Part shown: positions 1 to 5,168 of the stretch, one piece after another
Position numbering within the stretch: position 1 is the stretch's first letter
Layout: each line of letters starts with the position of its first letter
DNA from: UBA1081 sp045658165
GTDB taxonomy: Bacteria > Bacillota > Clostridia > Oscillospirales > Acutalibacteraceae
Reading direction: 5' to 3'
Assembly (NCBI GenBank): GCA_045658165.1
Contig: JAZOUN010000054.1
Location: 1 to 5,168 of the forward strand
Length of the DNA stretch: 5,168 bases
Notes under the pieces: model-generated
The model's input: only the letters and a program-made list of their open reading frames with translations
Database searches by the model: none
What the model was told of the DNA's origin: nothing
Position numbers and translations under genes: made by a program

Positions 1-75
1 AATCCAAGGCAAGGTGTTAATCCTCTCGACCGTTCTAAATGGATTCTTTGGGCAAGAGGCGCATATAATTTATGA
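1..75 (+). CDS. C-terminal end of an unidentified protein (partial, 5' end outside window)
   Basis: Frame 1 of the + strand is open from the window edge to a TGA at 73-75, giving 24 residues that end in DRSKWILWARGAYNL. The tail is Trp- and Arg-containing and its codons are richer in G+C than the flanking spacer, which suggests real coding sequence rather than chance. The stop lies 9 nt before a hairpin that would also end the convergent lipoprotein transcript, as expected for a gene end. A second + frame (from base 2) is also open but runs through the hairpin to about 112, so it is less likely. I do not recognise the family from this fragment, and no start or ribosome binding site is in view. 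Confidence 0.5.
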   Translation, partial: NPRQGVNPLDRSKWILWARGAYNL

Positions 76-78
76 TAT

Positions 79-113
79 AAAAAAGGAGCAGAAAGTATCT
101 TCTTTCTGCTCCT
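79..113. terminator. Rho-independent terminator shared by convergent genes
   Basis: GGAGCAGAAAG (85-95) pairs perfectly with CTTTCTGCTCC (102-112), extended by an A-T pair (84/113), with a 6-nt loop. On the minus strand the stem is followed by six T (positions 84-79), a canonical intrinsic terminator for the lipoprotein gene, whose stop codon is 11 nt away. On the + strand the tail (TAATTATT) is a poorer U-tract, so termination of the left-hand + gene here is plausible but weaker. Confidence 0.88.
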
Positions 114-124
114 AATTATTGTAG

Positions 125-1000
125 TTACTCAGAAAAACCACCATTTACAGTAATAACATTTTTAATAATTACTGATGTATTTTCTACCTTTGAACCTGCA
201 ACGGTGAAATCAGTCATATCGAGTTGTACTTTATATTTCCAAGTTCCGTTGATAATGTTGCCATTGTTGTCAATTACAACACTGATTTCAGGTTCAGTAT
301 AAGTCATTAAAATGTTGTTGTCATCTATTTCCATTGGAAGACCGGCATCTGTCAATTGATTAAGTACTACACTTATATCGCCGATAACTGAAATTCCGTG
401 ACCTACGGTGCCATTATTTTTGTCATTTCCGACGCCGTCAGTCTGCTGTTTAAGTGTTATTTTAATTATAGTGTTATTGTCATTTTTGTATGCGGTTGCA
501 TTTTCCACATCTGAAACACTGAGATTTTTAAATCCACCGGTAATTCCGTCAAATTCAGTAGAATTACTTTCTACAACTTTTGATATGACAGGTTTTACAA
601 GTTTCAACATGCTGTTTATCGCACCTTCACCGTTATTAATTGATATATTGTCAAGTGAAATTGTCTGTGTGGAAACAATTGATGTTGCTGATTTGTCTGC
701 AGCAGTTTTATATGTATTAATAATAAGTGCGTCGGTCCAGGTTGTTTCTGTTGTAGTTTCAGCATATTTAGTACTTGTTTCTGTTGTTGAAACTGCTTGT
801 GCAGCGGTTGTTGTTTCAATGATTGTGGTTTCGTTATTTATGTTTACTGCTGATGAAATGATTTCTGTTGTTGATGTTGTTTCTTGTATATTCTGATATG
901 TTGTAGTTTCTGCTGAAACAGTTTTTTTGTTATTGCAAGCAGTTAATGTCAATATTAAAATAAAAGCTGTAATTAAAGCTGTAATTCTCTTGCTGTTCAA
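125..1000 (-). CDS. Thr-rich secreted lipoprotein of unknown function
   Basis: This encodes a 291-residue predicted lipoprotein. The N-terminus has K4-R5, a hydrophobic run (about 6-20) and a lipobox LTAC with Cys22, so it should be exported by Sec, lipidated and anchored to the outer face of the membrane. Residues 31-90 are a low-complexity linker with 22 Thr in 60 residues, often in ETTT-like clusters, typical of wall-spanning linkers in clostridial secreted proteins. Residues about 105-291 form a separate domain rich in alternating polar/hydrophobic stretches (for example ISVVIDNNGNIINGTWKYKV) that suggests a beta-rich fold; I do not recognise its family. It contains no Cys and no obvious catalytic motif. 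The start is TTG, chosen because GGAGG lies 8 nt upstream and the signal peptide begins at once. It follows ung by 34 nt with no terminator between, so the two are probably co-transcribed. A binding or sensing role is possible but cannot be shown. Confidence 0.88.
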   Translation of the reverse strand: MNSKRITALITAFILILTLTACNNKKTVSAETTTYQNIQETTSTTEIISSAVNINNETTIIETTTAAQAVSTTETSTKYAETTTETTWTDALIINTYKTAADKSATSIVSTQTISLDNISINNGEGAINSMLKLVKPVISKVVESNSTEFDGITGGFKNLSVSDVENATAYKNDNNTIIKITLKQQTDGVGNDKNNGTVGHGISVIGDISVVLNQLTDAGLPMEIDDNNILMTYTEPEISVVIDNNGNIINGTWKYKVQLDMTDFTVAGSKVENTSVIIKNVITVNGGFSE

Positions 1001-1008
1001 TTTGTATG

Positions 1009-1014
1009 CCTCCG
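1009..1014 (-). promoter_or_regulatory. Ribosome binding site fixing the TTG start of the lipoprotein
   Basis: The minus strand reads CGGAGG, then CATACAAA (8 nt), then TTG at 1000-998. There is no ATG between this site and the signal peptide, so TTG is the only start with good spacing. Confidence 0.8.
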
Positions 1015-1034
1015 AATTAAAATTTAATAAATAT

Positions 1035-1700
1035 TTAATCTAATTGCCAGTCTATCGGATCATCTGCAAGAAAGTTATTTGTTCTTGAGAAAGGTTTGCT
1101 TCCGAAAAAACCGTTGTAGGCTGATAACGGACTAGGATGTGCAGATTCTATAATATGGTGAATCGGGTTTGTAATAAGTCTTTTTTTATCTCTTGCAAAT
1201 CGTCCCCAGAGAATAAAAACAATTGGCTTATTTCGTTCATTAAGAAGCGAAATTATATTGTCGGTAAAAATTTCCCAGCCAATTCCTCTGTGACTTGCTG
1301 CCATTCCGCCTTGAACGGTTAAAACAGTATTAAGCAACAATACTCCATTTTCTGCCCATTTTGTAAGATTTCCGCTTTTGGGTATATCATATCCTAAATC
1401 ATCATGATACTCTTTAAAAATGTTAACCAGAGAAGGTGGGGGAGTTATACCGTCTTTTACAGAGAATGATAATCCGTGTGCCTGTCCGATGCCATGATAG
1501 GGATCCTGTCCTAAAATTACAGCTTTTACATTGTTATAGTCTGTGATTTTCATTGCATTAAAAATATCATACATATCAGGATAAATATCATATGATTGAG
1601 ATTTGTATTCTTTTGCAAGAAAATTATGTATTTTTCTGTAATATTCCTTTGCGAATTCATCTTTAAGAAGATTATCCCACTCGTTATTAAATTTAATCAT
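1035..1700 (-). CDS. ung: Uracil-DNA glycosylase, family 1
   Basis: Cytoplasmic base-excision repair enzyme that cleaves the N-glycosidic bond of uracil in DNA, removing uracil from cytosine deamination or dUMP misincorporation. All family-1 signatures are present. The water-activating loop GQDPYHG is at 64-70 (catalytic Asp66; Tyr68 excludes thymine). Phe79 in GLSFSV is the likely uracil-stacking residue. Asn124 in LLLNTVLTV is the likely uracil-recognition Asn. The minor-groove intercalation loop HPSPLSAY is at 188-195 with His188 and Leu192. The length of 221 residues is normal and nothing is truncated. The ATG start has AGGAAG 7 nt upstream. It is the first gene of a probable two-gene unit with the downstream lipoprotein, behind the nfnB terminator, with a candidate promoter of its own. 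Roles of individual residues are transferred from characterised family-1 enzymes. Confidence 0.97.
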   Translation of the reverse strand: MIKFNNEWDNLLKDEFAKEYYRKIHNFLAKEYKSQSYDIYPDMYDIFNAMKITDYNNVKAVILGQDPYHGIGQAHGLSFSVKDGITPPPSLVNIFKEYHDDLGYDIPKSGNLTKWAENGVLLLNTVLTVQGGMAASHRGIGWEIFTDNIISLLNERNKPIVFILWGRFARDKKRLITNPIHHIIESAHPSPLSAYNGFFGSKPFSRTNNFLADDPIDWQLD

Positions 1701-1721
1701 TTCGGCACTTCCTTTGATTTT

Positions 1722-1750
1722 ATATTAACATAATCAAGTCATTAATGCAA
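1722..1750 (-). promoter_or_regulatory. Candidate sigma-70/SigA-type promoter for ung
   Basis: The minus strand shows TTGCAT (1750-1745), a 17-nt spacer and TAATAT (1727-1722), close to TTGACA-17-TATAAT. It sits just after the nfnB terminator and before ung. The predicted transcript start (around 1715) falls only a few bases before the AGGAAG site, so the leader would be very short, which lowers confidence slightly. Confidence 0.5.
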
Positions 1751-1751
1751 T

Positions 1752-1781
1752 AAAAAATCCGAAGTTGTGAACTTCGGATTT
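1752..1781 (-). terminator. Rho-independent terminator of the nfnAB operon
   Basis: AAATCCGAAGTT (1755-1766) and AACTTCGGATTT (1770-1781) form a perfect 12-bp stem with a 3-nt loop. On the minus strand it is followed by further T (1754-1752), giving a run of six T. It begins 3 nt after the nfnB stop codon and separates nfnAB from ung. Confidence 0.93.
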
Positions 1782-1784
1782 AAT

Positions 1785-3170
1785 TTATTTTGTATTTATA
1801 TATTTATCAATTGCATTAGCTGCAGATTTACCTGCGCCCATAGCAAGAATAACTGTGGCGGCACCAATAACAGCATCTCCACCGGCAAACACACCTGGGA
1901 TAGATGTTTGTCCGTTCTCATCTACAATTATTCCGCCCCAATTCTGAGTTTCAAGTCCGTTTGTAGTTGATTTTATCAGCGGATTAGGGGAAGTACCCAA
2001 TGCCATAATAACTGTATCAGCTTCAATATTAAATTCACTGTTTTCAATAGGTGTTGGTTTTGCTCTTCCTGTTGAATCAGGAGCAGAAAGTTCCATGCGC
2101 TGACATGTTATAGATGCAACAGATTTATCTTCACCTGAATTGATTGAAATAGGATTTACAAGAAATTCAAACTTGATTCCTTCTTCGATGGCATGTTCAA
2201 CTTCTTCTTTTCGTGCAGGTAATTCTGATTTTGTTCTTCTGTAAGCAATGTATACTTCAGAGCCCATTCTTCTTGCACATCTTGCTGCATCCATTGCTAC
2301 ATTTCCACCACCTACAACAATGGTCTTACGAGGATGCGCAATCGGAGTGTTGCTGTCGTCTTTATAAGCTTTCATGAGGTTGATTCTTGTAAGGAATTCA
2401 TTAGCAGAATAAACACCTTTAAGATTTTCACCGGGAATGCTCATAAATTTTGGTAATCCTGCTCCGGAGCCGATAAAAATAGCTTCAATGCCATGTTCAT
2501 TCATCAGTTCTTCTATTGTGAATGTCTTACCGATAATTATGTTTGTTTCAACTTTTACACCCATTTTTTTGAGTGTATCTATTTCTTTTTGAACAGTTTT
2601 TTTCGGAAGTCTGAATTCAGGAATACCATATACAAGAACGCCGCCTGCCACATGGAGTGCTTCAAAAACTGTTACTTCATAACCTTTTTTACAAAGTTCA
2701 CCGGCACATGAAAGACCTGCAGGACCTGAACCTATAACAGCGACTTTGTGACCGTTAAATTTAATTTTATCAGTATTATCTGAATTGTTGAAGTTATGAT
2801 AATCAGCAACAAAACGTTCAAGTCTTCCGATTCCGACTGCATCACCTTTTATACCTCTGACACATTTGCTTTCGCACTGACGTTCCTGAGGGCATACACG
2901 TCCGCATACAGCAGGAAGGCTTGATGCTTCAGTTATTTTTTGATATGCATTTTCATAATTCTTTTCTTTTATCTGAGCAATAAATGCCGGAATATCTATG
3001 TTGACAGGACAACCGCTGACACAAGGTTTGTTCTTACAATTCAGACAACGGTCTGCTTCATTCAATGCTTCAGATTCTGTATACCCCAATGAAACTTCAT
3101 CAAAAGTTGTTGATCTCAGTTCAGGATCAAGCAGTTGCATAGGCTGTTTTTCAGGAGACATATTTGCCAT
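1785..3170 (-). CDS. nfnB: NfnB-type large subunit, NADH-dependent ferredoxin:NADP+ oxidoreductase (GltD-like flavoprotein)
   Basis: A 461-residue flavoprotein with GltD-like architecture, often annotated as glutamate synthase small subunit. The N-terminal ferredoxin-like domain has CxxCxxxxCxxxC (Cys42, 45, 50, 54) followed by Cys89, 93, 99 and 103. By alignment from memory with dihydropyrimidine dehydrogenase, one [4Fe-4S] cluster uses Cys42/45/50/103 and the other Cys54/93/99 plus Glu118 in GRLERF, matching the three-Cys-one-Glu site reported for Nfn. A first Rossmann motif GSGPAG at 147-152 (FAD), a second GGGNVAMDAAR at 287-297 (NADPH) and a C-terminal FAD motif GVFAGGDAVIGAATV at 426-440 complete the fold. 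No GltB-type amidotransferase subunit is nearby. The gene instead follows nfnA by 3 nt, which supports an Nfn (or SudA sulfide dehydrogenase) role, oxidising NADPH at the bifurcating FAD or running in reverse. The ATG start has a perfect AAGGAGGT 10 nt upstream. Nfn versus Sud cannot be settled from sequence alone. Confidence 0.88.
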   Translation of the reverse strand: MANMSPEKQPMQLLDPELRSTTFDEVSLGYTESEALNEADRCLNCKNKPCVSGCPVNIDIPAFIAQIKEKNYENAYQKITEASSLPAVCGRVCPQERQCESKCVRGIKGDAVGIGRLERFVADYHNFNNSDNTDKIKFNGHKVAVIGSGPAGLSCAGELCKKGYEVTVFEALHVAGGVLVYGIPEFRLPKKTVQKEIDTLKKMGVKVETNIIIGKTFTIEELMNEHGIEAIFIGSGAGLPKFMSIPGENLKGVYSANEFLTRINLMKAYKDDSNTPIAHPRKTIVVGGGNVAMDAARCARRMGSEVYIAYRRTKSELPARKEEVEHAIEEGIKFEFLVNPISINSGEDKSVASITCQRMELSAPDSTGRAKPTPIENSEFNIEADTVIMALGTSPNPLIKSTTNGLETQNWGGIIVDENGQTSIPGVFAGGDAVIGAATVILAMGAGKSAANAIDKYINTK

Positions 3171-3173
3171 TGA

Positions 3174-4016
3174 TTATTTGACCTCCTTATTAAGCAGATT
3201 GCATTTTTTTTCATATGCGTGGTGTTCAAAATCTTTGTACATTGCACCGCGTTGCAGTGCTTCATCAAAATCTATCTCAAATCCGTCAAAATCAGGTCCG
3301 TCAACACAAGCAAATTTTAATTTACCGCCTACTGTAAGTCTGCAGCCACCACACATGCCTGTTCCGTCTATCATAATGGGATTCATTGAAACAATAGTCT
3401 TTATATTATACGGCCTTGTTGTTTCAACAACAAACTTCATCATGATAAGCGGACCGATTGTAATAACACAATCATAATTTTCATTAGATTCAATGGACTC
3501 TTTAAGTGGTTGAGTTACGACGCCTTTTTTTCCGCATGAACCGTCATCTGTCATAATTGTGAGATTATCAGACACTTTCTTGAATTCATCTTCAAGAATC
3601 AGAAGGTTTTTATTTCTGAATCCGATAATAGAGTGTACTTCGCAACCTGACTCATGAAGTTTTTCCGCGATGGGTAATGCAATAGCACAACCAACACCGC
3701 CGGCTACAACGCAAACTTTTTTTAATCCTTCCAATTCAGTCGGTTTTCCGAGAGGTCCGGCAAAATCGCAGAGTTTATCGCCTTTATTAAGTTTATTTAA
3801 TTCAAATGTTGTTGCGCCGACTATCTGGAAAATGATTTTTACAGTTCCGTTATTTTTATCAGTGCCTGCTATTGTGAGAGGAATTCGCTCTCCTGATTCA
3901 TTGACTCTGAGAATGATAAATTGCCCCGGCTGTGCCTTAGCAGCTACAAATGGTGCAAAAATGTCCATCATTGTAACAGTGTCATTCAATATTTTTTTGT
4001 TTTTGATTTCAAACAC
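3174..4016 (-). CDS. nfnA: NfnA-type small subunit, ferredoxin-NADP+ reductase-like FAD/[2Fe-2S] protein
   Basis: A 280-residue cytoplasmic subunit of the PyrK/SudB/NfnA branch of ferredoxin reductases. An N-terminal FAD-binding beta-barrel carries ERIPLTIA at 43-50. A nucleotide-binding domain carries VVAGGVGCAIALP at 103-115 (NAD(H) site), with a further TDDGSCGKKG at 156-165 and IGPLIMM at 187-193. Near the C-terminus, DGTGMCGGCR (217-226) and Cys237 in FACVDGPDFDG form the [2Fe-2S] site. Asp217 stands where PyrK has the first Cys, giving the Asp-plus-three-Cys ligand set known for NfnA and arguing against PyrK. In the complex this subunit would exchange electrons with NAD+/NADH while NfnB handles NADPH and ferredoxin. 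The start is GTG, chosen because GAGGTGA lies just upstream and the conserved barrel begins immediately. It is first in a two-gene operon; its last codons contain the nfnB ribosome binding site. The alternative name is SudB. Confidence 0.88.
   Translation of the reverse strand: MFEIKNKKILNDTVTMMDIFAPFVAAKAQPGQFIILRVNESGERIPLTIAGTDKNNGTVKIIFQIVGATTFELNKLNKGDKLCDFAGPLGKPTELEGLKKVCVVAGGVGCAIALPIAEKLHESGCEVHSIIGFRNKNLLILEDEFKKVSDNLTIMTDDGSCGKKGVVTQPLKESIESNENYDCVITIGPLIMMKFVVETTRPYNIKTIVSMNPIMIDGTGMCGGCRLTVGGKLKFACVDGPDFDGFEIDFDEALQRGAMYKDFEHHAYEKKCNLLNKEVK
3181..3188 (-). promoter_or_regulatory. nfnB ribosome binding site inside the 3' end of nfnA
   Basis: The minus strand reads AAGGAGGT within the last nfnA codons, 10 nt before the nfnB ATG. 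The nfnA stop (3176-3174) lies between this site and the start, so terminating ribosomes would be positioned next to the nfnB initiation site, which suggests translational coupling and balanced subunit synthesis. Confidence 0.85.
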
Positions 4017-4020
4017 TTAA

Positions 4021-4027
4021 TCACCTC
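4021..4027 (-). promoter_or_regulatory. Ribosome binding site fixing the GTG start of nfnA
   Basis: The minus strand reads GAGGTGA; its GAGG core (4027-4024) is 7 nt before GTG at 4016-4014. No ATG in this frame is better placed, and the resulting N-terminus MFEIKNKKIL fits the family. Confidence 0.8.
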
Positions 4028-4137
4028 ATAGTGGATTTCCGGGTTGCGAGGGTTATTTATAATTAATTTTAATATTGCCTAGTTTCTAACGCCGGTTGAA
4101 AAGAGTATATATTTTTCATCGTAATAGGATAGCATAT

Positions 4138-4166
4138 TTTATATTAAAAATAAAGAGTAAATTTAA
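4138..4166 (-). promoter_or_regulatory. Weak candidate promoter for nfnAB
   Basis: The minus strand has TTAAAT (4166-4161), 17 nt, then TATAAA (4143-4138). The -10 matches 5 of 6 consensus bases but the -35 only 3 of 6, and the region is so AT-rich that such matches arise by chance. An alternative -10 is TATACT at 4109-4104, without a good -35. A promoter is expected somewhere in 4030-4170 because the upstream gene ends in a terminator. Confidence 0.25.
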
Positions 4167-4169
4167 ATA

Positions 4170-4205
4170 TTTTTAACATTTTATTAACAAAAAAAATGTT
4201 AAAAA
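4170..4205. repeat. AT-rich 13-bp perfect inverted repeat
   Basis: TTTTTAACATTTT (4170-4182) is the exact reverse complement of AAAATGTTAAAAA (4193-4205), with a 10-nt spacer. It abuts the metallophosphoesterase terminator: its right arm ends in the five A that serve as that terminator's T-tract on the minus strand. It could be a second, weak terminator-like hairpin or an operator upstream of nfnAB. Confidence 0.7.
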
Positions 4206-4239
4206 TGAGAATGCTTATGAATATCATAAACATTCTCAT
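4201..4239 (-). terminator. Rho-independent terminator of the metallophosphoesterase gene, overlapping its stop codon
   Basis: TGAGAATG (4206-4213) pairs with CATTCTCA (4231-4238), extended by A4205-T4239. After one C/A mismatch, TTATGA (4215-4220) pairs with TCATAA (4224-4229) around a 3-nt loop. On the minus strand the stem is followed by TTTTT (4205-4201) and, after a few bases, a longer T run. The TGA stop codon (4238-4236) lies inside the stem. Confidence 0.85.
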
Positions 4240-5087
4240 AATGTTAGTTCAATAACTGTTATTTCAGGGGGGTTGAATAATCTCGGAATATATTTGTAAC
4301 CGGAAAAACCTGAGCTTATTATCATTCTGATATTGTTCAGAATAAATTCACCTTTGTCGTATTCAGGTAAGAAACCTTGTTCCGGGGCAATTGTTCCGCC
4401 GATAAAAGGTAATTGCCATAATCCACCGTGAGTATGTCCGCAAAGGACAAAATCAATATTCCAGAGTGAAGCATCATCGTAAATAAAGCTCTCAGGTCTG
4501 TGGCACATTAGAATTTTTGTACTGTCTGTATTAGTGAAATCAGTCAGGAATTTGTGTGTTGAGTCAGATTGCCATTCAGACAGTGGTACATATTGCTGAT
4601 TGAACGCATAATCAAATATTCCACCCAATCTAAGTAATAGGCCGTTAATTTCAATGTCAACAAAATTTTCATCGAGGATTGTACAACCTGCGTTTTCCAT
4701 TCTTTCAACTAAATCTGAAAAGTTGTTTTCCAGATAATTAAGATCGTGATTGCCGAATGAATAATAAACAGGAGCTAATTCAGTCAGATTGCTGAGTAGA
4801 AGAAGAAATTCATTATTATCTGCAGGTGTGTTGTCTTCATCAATAAAATCGCCCGCAAGACAAATAATATCCGGCTCAACTTCCACAATTTTTTTTAACA
4901 GTACTGAGTTATCTTTGCCGAATTCTCTTCCGTGTAAGTCACTTATCAAGACAATTCTGCAATCAGATTCAGCATCATCTGCGTAATTATATGTAATGAC
5001 TTCTATATGATAATTTGAAAAGATAATAGACAGCAACAAAAATATTGCTAGAGCCGTTAGCAATACTTTTTTAGATGATTTAGTCAT
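4236..5087 (-). CDS. Membrane-anchored calcineurin-like metallophosphoesterase (YkuE/YaeI-like)
   Basis: A 283-residue predicted metal-dependent phosphohydrolase. A Lys-rich N-terminus (K3, K6, K7) precedes one hydrophobic segment (about 8-24) with no lipobox, so it is a signal anchor or signal peptide that places the catalytic domain outside the membrane. The calcineurin-type metal motifs appear in order: DLH at 50-52, GD at 79-80, GNHD at 112-115, His196 in CHRPE, and GHTHGG at 217-222. These supply the Asp, Asn and His ligands of a dinuclear centre, so the site looks intact. The length is normal for the family. Relatives hydrolyse phosphomonoesters or phosphodiesters in envelope or lipid metabolism; the substrate here cannot be read from sequence. 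The ATG is the only standard in-frame start after an upstream TAG (5111-5109), yet the preceding bases have no Shine-Dalgarno sequence, unlike every other complete gene here. It ends in its own terminator, so it appears to be monocistronic or the last gene of a unit. Confidence 0.9.
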   Translation of the reverse strand: MTKSSKKVLLTALAIFLLLSIIFSNYHIEVITYNYADDAESDCRIVLISDLHGREFGKDNSVLLKKIVEVEPDIICLAGDFIDEDNTPADNNEFLLLLSNLTELAPVYYSFGNHDLNYLENNFSDLVERMENAGCTILDENFVDIEINGLLLRLGGIFDYAFNQQYVPLSEWQSDSTHKFLTDFTNTDSTKILMCHRPESFIYDDASLWNIDFVLCGHTHGGLWQLPFIGGTIAPEQGFLPEYDKGEFILNNIRMIISSGFSGYKYIPRLFNPPEITVIELTL

Positions 5088-5104
5088 ATGAATTTTCGAA
5101 CTGC

Positions 5105-5140
5105 ATTTCTAAATTTAAAATAATATTTAAATTTAGAAAT
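5105..5140. repeat. Perfect 15-bp inverted repeat upstream of the metallophosphoesterase gene
   Basis: ATTTCTAAATTTAAA (5105-5119) is the exact reverse complement of TTTAAATTTAGAAAT (5126-5140), with a 6-nt spacer ATAATA. It lies 17 nt before the metallophosphoesterase start codon. Neither flank has a clean T-tract, so it does not look like a standard terminator. It is better placed to be an operator or an mRNA leader hairpin. No convincing promoter could be assigned around it in the 81 nt available. Confidence 0.7.
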
Positions 5141-5168
5141 ACTTTTATTCATCTCATAAAACAGATTT

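Noticed and set aside
2..112. Alternative + strand reading frame at the left edge
   Set aside because: It is open but runs through the terminator hairpin to its end, whereas frame 1 stops just before the hairpin.
616..819. Gln-rich minus-strand frame inside the lipoprotein gene
   Set aside because: It is the shifted frame of the same ACA-rich tract (ACA read as CAA), with no start signal; low complexity explains its openness.
408..896. Long + strand open frame opposite the lipoprotein gene
   Set aside because: It is the antisense reading of the Thr-rich coding region (Thr codons read as Val/Ser), has no ribosome site, and the minus frame has a clear lipoprotein signal and start.
1785..3170. 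True glutamate synthase small subunit (gltD/gltA)
   Set aside because: The fold matches, but there is no glutamate synthase large subunit in the window and the partner is an NfnA/SudB-type reductase 3 nt upstream with an Asp-ligated [2Fe-2S] site.
2998..3477. + strand open frame across the nfnA/nfnB junction
   Set aside because: It is antisense to two well-supported conserved proteins and has no recognisable family or ribosome site. The same applies to the shorter one at 3670-4020.
3174..4016. PyrK, electron-transfer subunit of dihydroorotate dehydrogenase
   Set aside because: The first [2Fe-2S] ligand is Asp rather than Cys and no pyr genes are adjacent.
4024..4052. Hairpin sequestering the nfnA ribosome site (CCTC upstream pairing with GAGG)
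   Set aside because: Only four base pairs can form and no flanking aptamer-like structure is visible; too weak to claim a riboswitch or RNA switch.
4173..4190. Rex (NADH-sensing repressor) operator upstream of nfnAB
   Set aside because: TTAACAT-TTTA-TTAACAA resembles the TTAACAA half-site, but the halves are direct, not inverted as in TTGTTAA-N4-TTAACAA, so only one half-site fits in an AT-rich region.

Overview
The window reads as ordinary chromosome from an AT-rich, low-GC Gram-positive anaerobe. A clostridial gut-type Firmicute (Ruminococcus / Oscillospiraceae-like) fits best. The reasons are strong AGGAGG-type ribosome binding sites, use of TTG and GTG starts, a Thr-rich secreted lipoprotein, and an NfnAB-type ferredoxin/NAD(P)H flavoenzyme pair. 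This taxonomic placement is inference; there is no rRNA or other marker in the window.

Layout, left to right. (1) At 1-75 the + strand carries the last 24 codons of an unidentified protein. It converges on the rest of the window, and a shared hairpin terminator (79-113) sits between. (2) At 125-1700 on the minus strand, ung (uracil-DNA glycosylase) is followed after 34 nt by a Thr-rich lipoprotein of unknown function that starts with TTG. A candidate promoter lies at 1722-1750. (3) A strong terminator (1752-1781) separates this unit from the upstream minus-strand pair nfnA (3174-4016, GTG start) and nfnB (1785-3170). These two are 3 nt apart and together encode a predicted NADH-dependent ferredoxin:NADP+ oxidoreductase. 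(4) An intergenic stretch (4017-4235) holds the terminator of the next gene, an AT-rich 13-bp inverted repeat and at best a weak promoter. (5) At 4236-5087 on the minus strand is a membrane-anchored calcineurin-like metallophosphoesterase. Its start has no recognisable Shine-Dalgarno sequence and is preceded by a perfect 15-bp inverted repeat (5105-5140).

How the genes work together: nfnA and nfnB are two subunits of one enzyme that balances reduced ferredoxin, NADH and NADPH. The subunits show the family's special cluster ligands: Asp in the [2Fe-2S] site and a probable Glu in one [4Fe-4S] site. ung and the lipoprotein appear to share a transcript, but no functional link is evident. The metallophosphoesterase looks like a single-gene unit. 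I found no CRISPR array, mobile element, tRNA, rRNA or convincing new defence or mobile system. The most open questions are the lipoprotein's C-terminal domain and the two long AT-rich inverted repeats in the intergenic regions.
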